A stretch of 64,000 nucleotides of DNA from Tepidiphilus olei (GCF_006980705.1 NZ_SBHO01000002.1:124001-188000), one strand, 5' to 3'; shown: positions 18,362-27,705, counted from the stretch's first letter. Notes: generated from the sequence alone by a model not told the origin. A program made the numbers and translations.

Positions 18362-18624
18362 GAAACGAGGCTCCTTTCGATGCAGCAACAAACGGGGTCG
18401 CCGGCAAAGCAGCGACGGGCGGCGCCATCGTAACGTTTCGTTTCCCGCGGCTCAATTGAGAATCGTCAACTTTCGCCGTCATCGGGTTGACTTCGCGCAA
18501 ACTCCCTGCGCGCACGCATTGTCAATACCGTGGATTCCCCCTAACATGCGCTCATCGACACGACCTTGCGTCGGGCAAGACCCGGGGACGTGGTGCGTGC
18601 AGGGCGAAGTCCCACACACACGGG

Positions 18625-18715
18625 ACATGCGGGACGACGCACGAGCAGCGACGGGCATCCGGGCAGCGGAGCGCAACGGCATGCCGCCACGCCGTAGGTC
18701 ATGCGAGACGCCCAC
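18625..18715 (+). repeat. Dispersed intergenic repeat, copy C
   Basis: This copy lies 21 bases before the SCO1 start in the divergent region. GGCATCCGGGCAGCGG, GCGCAACGGC, TGCCGCCAC and CGTAGGTCATGCGAGACGCC align with copy B, with a short insertion and deletion. The rest of the 374-base divergent gap (18362-18735) includes TTGACG and TTGACT motifs near 18460-18495 without matching -10 boxes. Confidence 0.65.
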
Positions 18716-18735
18716 GAGGAGAGGTCCAAGACACG

Positions 18736-19335
18736 ATGACGATACGCCCTGGCCTACGCCGATGCTTCTTGCTCGCACTGCTGCCCCTCATGCTGCTGGC
18801 GGCCTGCGAGCAAGCCACCACGACTGCATCTTTTCACGCGACCGAGATTCGCGACGCCTCGTTCGGCCGCGAGCTGCAATTGCCCGACACGGAGGGACGT
18901 CTGCGCACGCTCGCCGACTTCCGCGGTGAAGTCGTGGCGGTCTATTTCGGCTTTCTGCAATGTCCCGACGTATGTCCGACGGCGCTGTCGCGTGCGGTGG
19001 CAGTGAAGCAGTTACTGGGCGAAGACGGCAAGCGCTTTCGCGTGGTCTTCATCACGGTGGATCCCGAACGAGACACGCCCGAAGTCGTGCGGGCCTATCT
19101 CGATGCCTTCGACCCCTCCTTTGTCGGCCTGGTGGGTAGCCCGGAGGAAGTGGCCCGTACTGCCAAGGAATTCCGCGTCTATTACCGCAAGGTGCCCACA
19201 GGGAGTTCGTACACGATGGACCACACCGCCACCACTTTCGTCTATAATGCCGATGGCAAACTTCGGCTAGCCGTGCCCCATGCCCTGTCGGCAGAAGATT
19301 TCGCCGCGGACGTGCGGCGCCTGCTCGCCGAATGA
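18736..19335 (+). CDS. SCO1/SenC family copper-delivery lipoprotein
   Basis: A 199-residue SCO protein that helps insert copper into the CuA site of cytochrome c oxidase. A signal peptide ends in the lipobox LLAAC (Cys24), so it should be lipid-anchored in the periplasm. The thioredoxin-like domain has the copper ligands CPDVC (Cys76 and Cys80) and the distal His in YTMDHTATTFVYNADG near residue 165. FRVVFITVDPERDTPE is a further family mark. It is followed after 62 bases by the PCuAC gene, consistent with joint action in CuA assembly. Confidence 0.93.
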   Translation: MTIRPGLRRCFLLALLPLMLLAACEQATTTASFHATEIRDASFGRELQLPDTEGRLRTLADFRGEVVAVYFGFLQCPDVCPTALSRAVAVKQLLGEDGKRFRVVFITVDPERDTPEVVRAYLDAFDPSFVGLVGSPEEVARTAKEFRVYYRKVPTGSSYTMDHTATTFVYNADGKLRLAVPHALSAEDFAADVRRLLAE

Positions 19336-19397
19336 ACGGCCATGCCGTCTTTGCCTTGAGGGAATCTGTGTCTTCACCACAAAAGAAGGAGTCGACG

Positions 19398-19880
19398 ATG
19401 CTGACCACCAAAACCCGCCGTTCTCTCGGTCTCGCGCTGATGTTCGGTGCGTTCACGCTGCCCGCCTGGGCGCAGACGGTCAAGGTCGAAGACCCTTGGG
19501 TCCAAGCCACGGTGGCCGGGCAAAAAGCCACGGCCGCGTTCATGAAGCTCACCGCCGATGCGCCGGTCAAACTCACCGGCGGCAAGACGCCGGTCGCCCC
19601 CGTGGTGGAAATCCACGAAATGGTGATGGAAGGCGAAGTCATGAAGATGCGGGCCATCGACGGCGGGCTGCCGCTGGAGGCCGGCAAGACGATGGAGCTC
19701 AAACCCGGTGGTTACCACGTGATGCTCATCGATCTGCCCAAAGCGGTAGAGGTCGGGCAGAGAGTGCCGCTCACCCTCATCTTCACCGATACCGAGGGCA
19801 AGGAATTCACGGTCGAGGTCGAGGCGCCGGTGCGCCCACTCAAACGCGATCACGGCAAGAAATCCGGCCATGAAATGTGA
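19398..19880 (+). CDS. Periplasmic copper chaperone PCu(A)C
   Basis: A 160-residue periplasmic chaperone that hands Cu(I) to cytochrome oxidase or to SCO proteins. A signal peptide ends at PAWAQ (about residue 25). The copper-binding set is complete: IHEMVMEGEVMKMR with its His and Met residues near 73-84, and KPGGYHVML near 105. The C-terminal tail KRDHGKKSGHEM adds further possible ligands. AAGAAGGAG precedes the ATG at 19398. It overlaps the following Crp-like gene by 11 bases, so the two are translationally linked. Confidence 0.93.
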   Translation: MLTTKTRRSLGLALMFGAFTLPAWAQTVKVEDPWVQATVAGQKATAAFMKLTADAPVKLTGGKTPVAPVVEIHEMVMEGEVMKMRAIDGGLPLEAGKTMELKPGGYHVMLIDLPKAVEVGQRVPLTLIFTDTEGKEFTVEVEAPVRPLKRDHGKKSGHEM

Positions 19881-20379
19881 GACCCTCCTCACCGAACGGC
19901 GCACGGGCAGGCGCGGTCAGTGCCTGCTCGGTGCCGGAGAGAGCGGCCCGGCCTGGCGCGTCGTCGAGGGAATCGTGCGGCTCGATCTACCCGTTGCCTT
20001 CGGCGACGAGCCCGACGAGGAACATTTCGTCGGCATCGCCTACGGGGGCGACCTGATCGGAGCGGAAGCACTCATGTTCGGCCGCTATGCGTACACCGCC
20101 ACGGCCGTCACCCCCGTCGTGCTCGAAGGCTGGAGCCAAACGGCGGCCAAGGAGCCCACGGCCCTGCTCTATGCCCGCTTCGAGCACCGTATGGGGGAAG
20201 TGCTGCGCCTGCGTGTAGGCAAGGCCCCCGAGCGTATCGCCCGGCTCTTCACGCTCGCGCAGGCAGCCGGAGCCGAGCCACCGCACCTGCGCCTGCGTGA
20301 CATCGCCGCCATCACCGGCTTGCGCATCGAAACCGTGTCGCGTACCCTCAAAGCCATGGAGGCCGGCAGCCTCAGCTGA
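19870..20379 (+). CDS. Crp/Fnr-type transcriptional regulator, shortened
   Basis: A 169-residue protein with a cupin-like effector domain (about 1-90; GGDLIGAEALMFGRYAYTATAV matches the cyclic-nucleotide-binding fold) and a C-terminal helix-turn-helix (LRLRDIAAITGLRIETVSRTL). Normal Crp relatives exceed 200 residues. Here the chain stops ten residues after the recognition helix, so the beta-wing is missing, and the N-terminus is also short. Being in the copper operon it may sense the state of CuA assembly or redox, but no ligand residues identify a signal. It overlaps PCuAC by 11 bases and converges on cfa by 8. Confidence 0.75.
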   Translation: MKCETLLTERRTGRRGQCLLGAGESGPAWRVVEGIVRLDLPVAFGDEPDEEHFVGIAYGGDLIGAEALMFGRYAYTATAVTPVVLEGWSQTAAKEPTALLYARFEHRMGEVLRLRVGKAPERIARLFTLAQAAGAEPPHLRLRDIAAITGLRIETVSRTLKAMEAGSLS

Positions 20380-21565
20380 GGCGCCGGTAGCCGCCGGGCA
20401 CGCCGTTCGGCGAGAAAACGAACTGCCACAGCTGGTTGGTACGGGCGCGGAAGGTGCCGGCGCAGGCGAGCAGGTAATAGCGCCACATGCGATAGAAGCG
20501 CTCGCCGTAGCGTTCGCGAAAGCGCGGCCAGGCGGCTTCGAAGCGCTCGTACCAGGCCATCAGGGTCTTGTCGTAGTCGGCGCCGAAGTTGTGCAGGTCT
20601 TCCATCACGAACCAGTGCTCGCTTGCATCCGCCACCTCGCCGATCGAAGGCAATTCCCCGTTGGGGAAGATGTATTTCTCGATCCAGGGGTCGGTGCCCC
20701 CACCGCGGCGGTTCTTGCCGATGGTGTGCAGGAGGAAGAGCCCGTCGTCGCGCAGGCTGCGGCGCGCCATGGCGAAATAGGCTTTGTAGTTGCGCACTCC
20801 CACGTGCTCGAACATCCCCACCGAGGCGATGCGATCGAACCGTTCCTTGCCGTCGACGTTGAACGTGCGGTAATCCGCCAGGATGAAACGCACCGGCAGT
20901 CCCGTGCAGCGCTTCTGCCCCCAGGCGGCCTGTTCTTTGGAGATGGTCAGCCCCACGCATTCGACGCCATAGTGCTCGGCGGCATAGCGCATGAGGCTAC
21001 CCCAGCCGCAACCGATGTCGAGCAGCCGCATGCCCGGCTCCAATCCCAACTTGCGGCAGATGAGGTCGAGCTTGGCGACCTGCGCCTCTTCCAGCGTCTT
21101 GGCGTTGGCCCAATAGCCGCAGGAATAGGCCATGTACGGATCGAGCATCGCCTCGAAGAAGTCGCTGCCCAGGTCGTAGTGCACCTCGCCCACGTGCCAG
21201 GCGCGGCGCACGGACTGCAGGTTGATGAGTCGCGCTTTCAACGCCCGCCACACGAGCGAGGGATTTTTCACCCGCTCGTCGAGCCGCGCGCGCAGCACCC
21301 GCGCGAAGAATTCGTCGAGCCGCTCGCATTCCCACCAGCCGTCCATGTAGGCTTCGCCCAGGCCGAGGCTGCCTTCGGCGAGCACCCGTTCGAGCACTTT
21401 GGGGTGTTTGATCTGAAAATCCCACGGCCGATCGCCGTCGAGCGTGACATCGGCCTCCTCGAACCAGGACTGCACCAGGGCCCGCAAACGGTCGGCATTA
21501 CGCAACTGCCCCCTCGTCGGCTTTGATCGTTCTTCGACGACGCCTTGCTGTTGTACTGTCGCCAT
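20372..21565 (-). CDS. cfa: Cyclopropane-fatty-acyl-phospholipid synthase
   Basis: A 397-residue SAM-dependent enzyme that adds a methylene bridge to unsaturated acyl chains of membrane phospholipids. The SAM motif I reads LLDIGCGWGSLMRYAAEHYG near residue 178. The active-site segment YDLGSDFFEAMLDPYMAYSCGYW includes the conserved Cys, and MFEHVGVRNYKAYF and FPNGELPSI are typical. A unique N-terminal domain occupies about 1-120. GGAGG lies 6 bases before the ATG at 21565. It is a single gene between the copper cluster and katA. Confidence 0.95.
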   Translation of the reverse strand: MATVQQQGVVEERSKPTRGQLRNADRLRALVQSWFEEADVTLDGDRPWDFQIKHPKVLERVLAEGSLGLGEAYMDGWWECERLDEFFARVLRARLDERVKNPSLVWRALKARLINLQSVRRAWHVGEVHYDLGSDFFEAMLDPYMAYSCGYWANAKTLEEAQVAKLDLICRKLGLEPGMRLLDIGCGWGSLMRYAAEHYGVECVGLTISKEQAAWGQKRCTGLPVRFILADYRTFNVDGKERFDRIASVGMFEHVGVRNYKAYFAMARRSLRDDGLFLLHTIGKNRRGGGTDPWIEKYIFPNGELPSIGEVADASEHWFVMEDLHNFGADYDKTLMAWYERFEAAWPRFRERYGERFYRMWRYYLLACAGTFRARTNQLWQFVFSPNGVPGGYRRLS

Positions 21566-21619
21566 ACGCCCCTCCAAGATGGAACGAAAGGCGGAGCGCT
21601 TCGGCCCCGCCTTCCTTCA

Positions 21620-23086
21620 TCATAGACGATCGAGCGCGCGCCGCACGCCGTCGGCGTAGGCCGGGTCGATCCGGGCAAAGAGCGCGAGCTGGCGCTCGAT
21701 GATGTGCTCCGGCACTCCTCTCATCGAACGGGCGATGTTGCCGTAGAGCCGCTCCTTGTGCGCCTCGTCGAAGAGCGCCCACAGGGCGCGCGGCTGCGAA
21801 AAGTCGTCGTTGCCGTCGCGATGGCTGTAGCGGTCGATCATCCCCTGCACCGCGAGCGGCGGCTCCTTGACGTCTGGCCGCTCGACCGGGCCGCCGAAGG
21901 AGTTGGGCTCGTAGTAGGCGTCCGGGTTTTCGTGGAAGTTGTCGAAGAAGCGCATCGACCCGTCCTTGTGGTAATGATGCACCGGGCAGCGGGGACGATT
22001 GACCGGCAGCGCCTCGTAGTGCGTCCCCAGGCGGTAGCGGTGGGCGTCCGCGTAGGAAAATATCCGCGCCTGCAGCATCTTGTCGGGCGAAAACCCGATG
22101 CCCGGCACCACGTTGGAGGGCGAGAAGGCCGCCAGCTCGATCTCGGTAAAATAGTTGTCCGGATTGCGATCGAGTTCCATCACACCCACTTCGATGAGCG
22201 GAGCGTCGCGGTGCGGCCAGACCTTGGTGAGATCGAAGGGGTTCCAGCCGGTACGCTCGCTCCAGGCGTCGGCCTCTTTCTCGCTCATCACCTGCACGTA
22301 CATCGTCCAGCGAGGGTATTCACCGCGCTCGATCGCGCCGAAAAGCGCCTCCTGGTAGCTCTCGCGCGTCTTGCCGATGATGGCTTCGGCCTCTTCGTCG
22401 GTGAGCGTCTCGTGCCCCTGCTGCGTTTTGAAGTGAAACTTCACCCAGAAACGCTCGCCGGCTTCGTTCCAGAAACTGTAGGTGTGGCTACCATAGCCGT
22501 TCATGTGCATGGGCGAGCGCGGGATGCCCCGGTCGGAGAAGAGGATGGTGAGCTGGTGCAGGCTCTCGGGCGAAAGCGACCAGAAGTCCCACATGGCCGT
22601 GGGCGAACGCAAATTGGTGCGCGGATGGCGTTTTTGCGTGTGGATGAAGTCGGGGAATTTGTAGGCGTCGCGGATGAAGAAAACCGGCGTGTTGTTGCCC
22701 ACGAGATCCCAGTTGCCTTCGTCGGTATAGAACTTGAGGGCGAATCCGCGCACGTCGCGCTCGGCATCGGCCGCGCCCATTTCGCCGGCCACCGTCGAGA
22801 AGCGCGCGAGCATGGGGATCTTCGCCCCGATCTGGGAGAATACCTTGGCACGGGAATACTTGCGGATATCGCCGGTGATGGTGAGCGTGCCGAATGCCCC
22901 CCAGCCCTTGGCGTGCACCACGCGCTCGGGGATGCGCTCGCGGTTCTGATGTGCGAGCTTTTCGAGCAGCACGTAGTCTTGCAGCAGCGTGGGGCCGCGC
23001 GGCCCAACGGTGAGCGAATTCTGGTTGTCGGCCACCGGCGCGCCGGCCGTGGTGGTGAGATGATAGGGGCACTTCTGCTCGCTCAT
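21620..23086 (-). CDS. katA: Monofunctional heme catalase (clade 3)
   Basis: A 488-residue catalase, the small-subunit size, that dismutates hydrogen peroxide in the cytoplasm. The catalytic His is in [16 protein letters not shown] near residue 55, the active-site Asn in [20 protein letters not shown] near 130, and the heme-ligand Tyr in [17 protein letters not shown] near 340. AAGGAGG sits before the ATG at 23086, from which [11 protein letters not shown] starts. A promoter and a strong hairpin lie upstream, with an OxyR-like sequence against the -35, suggesting peroxide induction. Confidence 0.96.
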   Translation of the reverse strand: MSEQKCPYHLTTTAGAPVADNQNSLTVGPRGPTLLQDYVLLEKLAHQNRERIPERVVHAKGWGAFGTLTITGDIRKYSRAKVFSQIGAKIPMLARFSTVAGEMGAADAERDVRGFALKFYTDEGNWDLVGNNTPVFFIRDAYKFPDFIHTQKRHPRTNLRSPTAMWDFWSLSPESLHQLTILFSDRGIPRSPMHMNGYGSHTYSFWNEAGERFWVKFHFKTQQGHETLTDEEAEAIIGKTRESYQEALFGAIERGEYPRWTMYVQVMSEKEADAWSERTGWNPFDLTKVWPHRDAPLIEVGVMELDRNPDNYFTEIELAAFSPSNVVPGIGFSPDKMLQARIFSYADAHRYRLGTHYEALPVNRPRCPVHHYHKDGSMRFFDNFHENPDAYYEPNSFGGPVERPDVKEPPLAVQGMIDRYSHRDGNDDFSQPRALWALFDEAHKERLYGNIARSMRGVPEHIIERQLALFARIDPAYADGVRRALDRL

Positions 23087-23166
23087 GGCGTTCCTCCTTG
23101 CAGGGTCGAATGGCCGAACCGCGTGGACCAAGACAGAAGAGACCACGAGCCACGGATCCGGCTAAG

Positions 23167-23193
23167 GGACGGCGCGTCCTCGCCGCGCCGTCC
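23167..23193 (-). other. 5'-terminal stem-loop of the katA leader
   Basis: GGACGGCGCG and CGCGCCGTCC form a perfect 10-base-pair stem with a 7-base loop. On the minus strand it begins about 6 bases after the katA -10 box, so the predicted katA mRNA would start with it. No U-run follows, which argues against a terminator; a stabilising 5' hairpin is the better reading. Confidence 0.6.
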
Positions 23194-23198
23194 TGAAC

Positions 23199-23263
23199 AT
23201 TATAGGTGAGGAGCACGCTCGATCCAATCGTTCCTGTCTATCGGGGCAATCGATGCAATGGCC
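23199..23263 (-). promoter_or_regulatory. katA promoter with OxyR-like site
   Basis: On the minus strand: TATAAT at 23199-23204, a 17-base spacer and TTGGAT at 23222-23227. Directly upstream, 23227-23263 fits the 37-base OxyR pattern (ATAG-T-A-CTAT twice, 7 apart). The promoter-proximal half ATAGACAGGAACGAT matches 8 of 10 defined positions; the distal half matches only about 5. Confidence 0.5.
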
Positions 23264-23365
23264 GTGCTCGTTCCCACCCATGTACCGGTCACGTTCCCAA
23301 ACCCCATACGATGTCTTATGATGCACACCGATCCCCGGGTGGGGTCACGCAAAAAGGAACATTCC

Positions 23366-25255
23366 ATGGAACATCGACCGTCGAGCGAAGTCCGCGGCAA
23401 GGAACTGGCGCTCTTGTGCCTGGGCGCGTTGGGGGTCGTCTACGGCGACATCGGCACGAGCCCGCTCTACGCGATGAAAGAGGTCTTCGCCGGCAACCAC
23501 CCCATCGCCCTCGAACCGGGCAATGTGCTCGGCAGCTTGTCGCTCTTTTTCTGGGCGCTGGTGATCATCGTGGCGGTGAAGTATGTTTCATTCATCATGC
23601 GGGCCGACAACCGCGGCGAAGGCGGCATCATGGCCCTCATCGCCCTGGCGCTGCGCGATGCCGCCCCCGGCACCCGCACCCATCGCATCGTGCTCGTGCT
23701 CGGCATCCTCGGGGCGGCCATGTTCTACGGCGATGGCATGGTCACTCCGGCCATCTCCGTGCTCTCGGCCGTGGAAGGGCTGCAGATCGCTGCCCCGGCG
23801 CTGGAACATGCCGTCCTGCCGGTGTCACTCCTCATCCTTTTCCTGCTCTTCTACTTCCAGCATCATGGCACGACCCTGGTCGGACGGGCCTTCGGCCCCG
23901 TGATGCTGATCTGGTTCTCCGTGCTCGCGCTGCTGGGGGTGAGACAGATCTTGGCTTCCCCTTCGGTGTTGGCGGCGTTGAGCCCGACGTACGCGCTCTC
24001 TTTCCTCTTTCATCACCACGAGATGGCCTTGGTGGCCATGGGCAACGTCGTCCTCGCCGTCACCGGCGCGGAAGCGCTCTACGCCGACATGGGGCACTTC
24101 GGCAAAGAACCCATCCGGCGCAGCTGGTTCCTGTTCGTGCTGCCCGCTCTGGTGCTCAACTATTTCGGGCAAGGCGCGCTGCTGCTGCGCGATCCTGCCG
24201 CAATGCAAAACCCGTTCTACCTCATGGCTCCCGAATGGGCCCTCTACCCCATGCTGGCACTGGCGACGATGGCCACCGTCATCGCGTCCCAGGCGGTGAT
24301 CTCGGGCGCTTTCTCCATCACGCGACAAGCCATGAAGCTCGGCTTTCTGCCCCGTCTCGAAGTGCGTCATACCTCCGAGCGAGAGCAAGGGCAAATCTAC
24401 GTGCCTGCGCTCAATTGGGCCTTGATGGCGGCGGTGATGTTGCTGGTGCTCGGCTTTCGTTCCTCGAACAACCTCGCGGCGGCCTACGGGCTGGCGGTGA
24501 CGGGCGACATGGTGATCACCTCGCTTCTGGCCACCGTGGTGGCCGCCCGCGTCTGGGGTTGGGGATGGGCGCGTGCCGTGGCGCTCTTTGCCTGTTTCCT
24601 CGTGGTGGAATCGACCTTCCTCGCTGCCAACGTCCTGAAAATCCCCGATGGCGGCTGGTTCCCGCTGCTCGCTGGCGTCGTCGTCTTCATGGTCATGCTC
24701 ACGTGGCAGCAGGGACGAGTGCTGCTCTTGGAGCGGCTCGAAGGGGGTCGGATGCCTTTGGTGCGTTTCATCGAATCCCTGCGCGGCGGCATGCCGCTGC
24801 GGGTACCGGGAACGGCAGTCTTTCTCAACGCCAATCCCGAACGAGTGCCGCACGCCCTGCTGCATAATCTGATGCACAACAAGATCCTGCACGAGCACGT
24901 GGTCGTGGTCAGCGTGCGCTTCGAGGACGTTCCCTACGTGCCGCCGACGGAACGGCTGGAAATCCGGGAGCTGCCGGAGAACTTCTGGCAGGTGATCGTG
25001 CGCTATGGCTTCATGGACGAACCCGATCTGCCGGCCGCGCTCGCCGGCGCCGCGCCCATGGGGCTGGAGTGCGCGCCGCTGGCCACTTCGTGGTTCCTGG
25101 GACGCGAAACGGTCATTCCCCGCCCCAGTCCCGAGATGCGGCTGTGGCGCAAACGGCTCTTCGTCGCCCTGCACCGCAATGCCGGCAGCGTCACCGCCTT
25201 CTTCAAGATTCCGCCCAACCGCGTCGTCGAGCTCGGCACCCAGGTGCTGCTGTAG
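23366..25255 (+). CDS. kup: Kup-type potassium transporter
   Basis: A 629-residue inner-membrane K+/H+ symporter. About 12 transmembrane helices fill residues 15-430, beginning with LCLGALGVVYGDIGTSPLYAMKE, the family signature. GDGMVTPAISVLSAVEGL, TGAEALYADMGHFG and ISGAFSITRQAMKLGFLPR are further Kup motifs. A soluble C-terminal domain follows (about 450-629). AAAAAGGAAC precedes the ATG at 23366, giving MEHRPSSEVRGKE; the longer upstream frame is not conserved in sense. It is monocistronic and divergent from katA. Confidence 0.95.
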   Translation: MEHRPSSEVRGKELALLCLGALGVVYGDIGTSPLYAMKEVFAGNHPIALEPGNVLGSLSLFFWALVIIVAVKYVSFIMRADNRGEGGIMALIALALRDAAPGTRTHRIVLVLGILGAAMFYGDGMVTPAISVLSAVEGLQIAAPALEHAVLPVSLLILFLLFYFQHHGTTLVGRAFGPVMLIWFSVLALLGVRQILASPSVLAALSPTYALSFLFHHHEMALVAMGNVVLAVTGAEALYADMGHFGKEPIRRSWFLFVLPALVLNYFGQGALLLRDPAAMQNPFYLMAPEWALYPMLALATMATVIASQAVISGAFSITRQAMKLGFLPRLEVRHTSEREQGQIYVPALNWALMAAVMLLVLGFRSSNNLAAAYGLAVTGDMVITSLLATVVAARVWGWGWARAVALFACFLVVESTFLAANVLKIPDGGWFPLLAGVVVFMVMLTWQQGRVLLLERLEGGRMPLVRFIESLRGGMPLRVPGTAVFLNANPERVPHALLHNLMHNKILHEHVVVVSVRFEDVPYVPPTERLEIRELPENFWQVIVRYGFMDEPDLPAALAGAAPMGLECAPLATSWFLGRETVIPRPSPEMRLWRKRLFVALHRNAGSVTAFFKIPPNRVVELGTQVLL

Positions 25256-25258
25256 ACG

Positions 25259-25291
25259 AAAAAAAACCTCCCGTCGGCAAGGACGGGAGGT
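25259..25291 (-). terminator. Intrinsic terminator of ahpF
   Basis: A perfect 10-bp stem, ACCTCCCGTC with GACGGGAGGT, and a 6-base loop. Read on the minus strand it is followed by eight T residues, a textbook rho-independent terminator 22 bases after the ahpF stop. The kup gene converges on it and may use the hairpin as well, though its side lacks the U-run. Confidence 0.9.
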
Positions 25292-25313
25292 ACGCCGCAC
25301 CGCCGGGGTTGCC

Positions 25314-26900
25314 TTACTGCGCCGGCGCGAGCCGGATGAGGTAGTCGAACGCCGACAGCGCCGCCTTCGCCCCCTCGCCCATGGCGATGATGATCTGCTT
25401 GTAGGGCACGGTGGTGCAGTCGCCCGCGGCGAACACCCCTGGGGCGGACGTGCCGCAGCGCGCGTCGATCTCGATCTCGCCGAAGCGGTTGCGCGCCACC
25501 ACCCCTTCGAGCCAGTCGGTGTTGGGCACGAGCCCGATCTGCACGAACACGCCAGCCAGTTCCACCGTCTGCTCCTCGCCGCTGGCGCGGTCGCGGTAGC
25601 GCAGGGCGTTGACCTTCTGCCCGTCGCCGAGGATTTCCAGCGTCTGGGCATTGGTGACGATGGTCACGTTGGGCAGGCTCTTGAGCTTGCGCTGCAGCAC
25701 GGCATCGGCGCGCAGGGCTTCAGCGAACTCGATGAGCGTGACATGATCGACGATGCCGGCCAGATCGATCGCCGCCTCCACCCCCGAGTTGCCCCCGCCG
25801 ATCACCGCCACTTTCTTGCCTTTGAAGAGCGGCCCGTCGCAGTGCGGGCAGTAGGCCACGCCCCGGCCGCGGTATTCCTTCTCGCCGGGAACGCCCAGCT
25901 CGCGCCAGCGCGCGCCGGTGGCGAGGATCACCGCCTTGGCGCCGAGCTCGGCGCCGTTGGCGAGCGCCACCTTCGCCGCCTGGCCCGGCGCGGCGGGAAC
26001 GTCGAGGCGCACCGCGCGCTGATGGTTCATGATGTCCACATCATAGACCTTGACGTGCTCTTCCAGCCCGGCCACGAGCTTGGGCCCCTCGGTCTCCTTC
26101 ACCGAGATGAAGTTCTCGATGGCGAGCGTGTCCATCACCTGGCCGCCGAAGCGCTCGGCCACGATGCCGGTGCGCAATCCCTTGCGCGCGGCATAGATCG
26201 CCGCCGCCGCTCCGGCCGGCCCGCCGCCGACGATGAGGATGTCGAATTCGCCCTTTTGCGCGAGCCGCGCCCGTTCGCGTTCCTCGGCGTGCGTGTCGAC
26301 CTTGGCGAGGATCTCCGGCAGCTCCATGCGCCCCTGGCCGAAGAGCTCGCCGTTGAGATAGACGGTGGGTACGGCCATGATCTGCTTGGCCTCGACCTCG
26401 GCGGGGAAGCTCGCCCCGTCGATCATCACCGCCTGCACCCTGGGGTTCAGGGCGGCCATGGTGTTGACCGACTGCACCACTTCGGGGCAGTTGTGGCACG
26501 ACAGCGACACGTACACCTCGAAGCGCAGCGGCGAATCCAGGCTCTTGATCTGCTCGATCACGTCCGGCTCGACCTTGGGCGGATAACCGCTCACCTGCAG
26601 CAGCGCCAGGATGAGCGAGCCGAACTCGTGCCCCAGGGGCAAGCCGGCGAAATGCACCCGCGGCGCCTCACCGGGGCGTGCCACCGCGAACGCCGGGCGA
26701 CGCCCACCGGCGACTTCTTCGCCCACCGCTTCGCGCACCGTCACCTTGCCGCCGCCAGCGGCGACGATCTCCTGCACCAGCTCGGCCAATTGCCGGGCGC
26801 GCTCGCTGTCGTCGAACGCCGTGACGAGCTCGATCGGCCCGGCCAAACGTTCGAGGTATTGCGCCAAAGCGCCCTTCGTTTCTTGATCCAACAATGCCAT
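25314..26900 (-). CDS. ahpF: Alkyl hydroperoxide reductase subunit F
   Basis: A 528-residue flavoprotein disulfide reductase that recharges AhpC with NADH electrons. The N-terminal tandem-thioredoxin domain has [12 protein letters not shown] near residue 128, the redox pair that contacts AhpC. The FAD domain starts with [21 protein letters not shown] near 215. The second redox pair is [16 protein letters not shown] near 345, and [12 protein letters not shown] marks the NADH site. GGAGG lies 7 bases before the ATG at 26900. It follows ahpC by 151 bases with an intervening hairpin. Confidence 0.96.
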   Translation of the reverse strand: MALLDQETKGALAQYLERLAGPIELVTAFDDSERARQLAELVQEIVAAGGGKVTVREAVGEEVAGGRRPAFAVARPGEAPRVHFAGLPLGHEFGSLILALLQVSGYPPKVEPDVIEQIKSLDSPLRFEVYVSLSCHNCPEVVQSVNTMAALNPRVQAVMIDGASFPAEVEAKQIMAVPTVYLNGELFGQGRMELPEILAKVDTHAEERERARLAQKGEFDILIVGGGPAGAAAAIYAARKGLRTGIVAERFGGQVMDTLAIENFISVKETEGPKLVAGLEEHVKVYDVDIMNHQRAVRLDVPAAPGQAAKVALANGAELGAKAVILATGARWRELGVPGEKEYRGRGVAYCPHCDGPLFKGKKVAVIGGGNSGVEAAIDLAGIVDHVTLIEFAEALRADAVLQRKLKSLPNVTIVTNAQTLEILGDGQKVNALRYRDRASGEEQTVELAGVFVQIGLVPNTDWLEGVVARNRFGEIEIDARCGTSAPGVFAAGDCTTVPYKQIIIAMGEGAKAALSAFDYLIRLAPAQ

Positions 26901-26982
26901 GACACACCCTCCTTCGTCGAAACTTTGGACGAAAAAAGCCCCACGGCCTCTTTCGACCGACGTCTCGTGCTCGGGGAAAGGA

Positions 26983-27001
26983 GCGCCGCGCGAGGCGGCG
27001 C
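26983..27001 (-). terminator. Hairpin between ahpC and ahpF (attenuator-like)
   Basis: GCGCCGC and GCGGCGC form a 7-bp GC stem with a 5-base loop in the 151-base gap between ahpC and ahpF. No U-run follows, so it would be a partial terminator or an mRNA processing/stability element, which fits the usual need for far more AhpC than AhpF. Function is inferred. Confidence 0.4.
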
Positions 27002-27051
27002 CGGAATACCTGCCGGCCGGAACACACCCCGACCGGTCTTCGCGCGAAAAA

Positions 27052-27615
27052 TCAGATCTTGCCGACCAGATCGATGGAAGGCTTGAGCGTCTCGGCGCCT
27101 TCGTTCCACTTGGCCGGGCAGACTTCACCCGGATGCTCGGCCACGTACTTGGCAGCTTTCACTTTGCGCAGCAGCTCGGCGGCATTGCGGCCGATGCTGT
27201 TGTCGTTGACCTCCATCCCCTTGATGACACCGTTGGGGTCGATGATGAAGGTGCCGCGCAGCGCCAGGCCTTCTTCTTCGATGAGCACGTCGAAGGCGCG
27301 CGCCAGTTTCTGCGCCGGGTCGCCGAGCATGGGATAGCGCACTTTCTTGATGGCGGGAGAAGCCTCGGCCCACGCCTTGTGCGTGAAGTGGGTGTCGGTC
27401 GACACCGAGTAGATCTCGCAATTGATCTTCTTGAATTCATCGTACAGATCGGCGAGATCCTCGAGCTCGGTCGGGCACACGAAAGTGAAGTCGGCCGGGT
27501 AGAACACGAACACCGACCAATGACCGCGCAGATCGGCGTCGGTGACTTCGATGAATTTACCTTCCTTGTAAGCCTGGACTTTGAACGGAACGACTTGGGT
27601 GTTGATCAAGCTCAT
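27052..27615 (-). CDS. ahpC: Alkyl hydroperoxide reductase subunit C (peroxiredoxin)
   Basis: A 187-residue typical 2-Cys peroxiredoxin. The peroxidatic Cys is in [17 protein letters not shown] near residue 47 and the resolving Cys in [10 protein letters not shown] near 166. [20 protein letters not shown] at the N-terminus is the standard AhpC start. It reduces hydrogen peroxide and organic peroxides and is regenerated by AhpF, encoded downstream. AGGAGGAAGCGCT precedes the ATG at 27615. A perfect OxyR half-site and a structured leader lie upstream. Confidence 0.97.
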   Translation of the reverse strand: MSLINTQVVPFKVQAYKEGKFIEVTDADLRGHWSVFVFYPADFTFVCPTELEDLADLYDEFKKINCEIYSVSTDTHFTHKAWAEASPAIKKVRYPMLGDPAQKLARAFDVLIEEEGLALRGTFIIDPNGVIKGMEVNDNSIGRNAAELLRKVKAAKYVAEHPGEVCPAKWNEGAETLKPSIDLVGKI

Positions 27616-27659
27616 AGCGCTTCCTCCTGTCAGGGTCGAACATCTCACGCACCGGCCTT

Positions 27660-27695
27660 GTGACCGGCGGCGGTCCGGCACGGCGTGCCGGTCAC
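27660..27695 (-). other. Structured 5' leader of ahpC with alternative hairpins
   Basis: GTGACCGGC (27660-27668) and GCCGGTCAC (27687-27695) form a perfect 9-bp stem. Inside, CCGGCAC (27675-27681) and GTGCCGG (27685-27691) can form a competing 7-bp stem that shares bases with the first. On the minus strand the structure begins about 11 bases after the predicted -10 box, so it lies at the mRNA 5' end. Whether it stabilises or switches is unknown. Confidence 0.5.
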
Positions 27696-27705
27696 CACGC
27701 GAATC

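Noticed and set aside
18430-18500. Fur- or CueR-type operator in the receptor/SCO1 gap
   Set aside because: Segments such as AATTGAGAATCGTCAA look faintly operator-like, but they match too few consensus positions to list.
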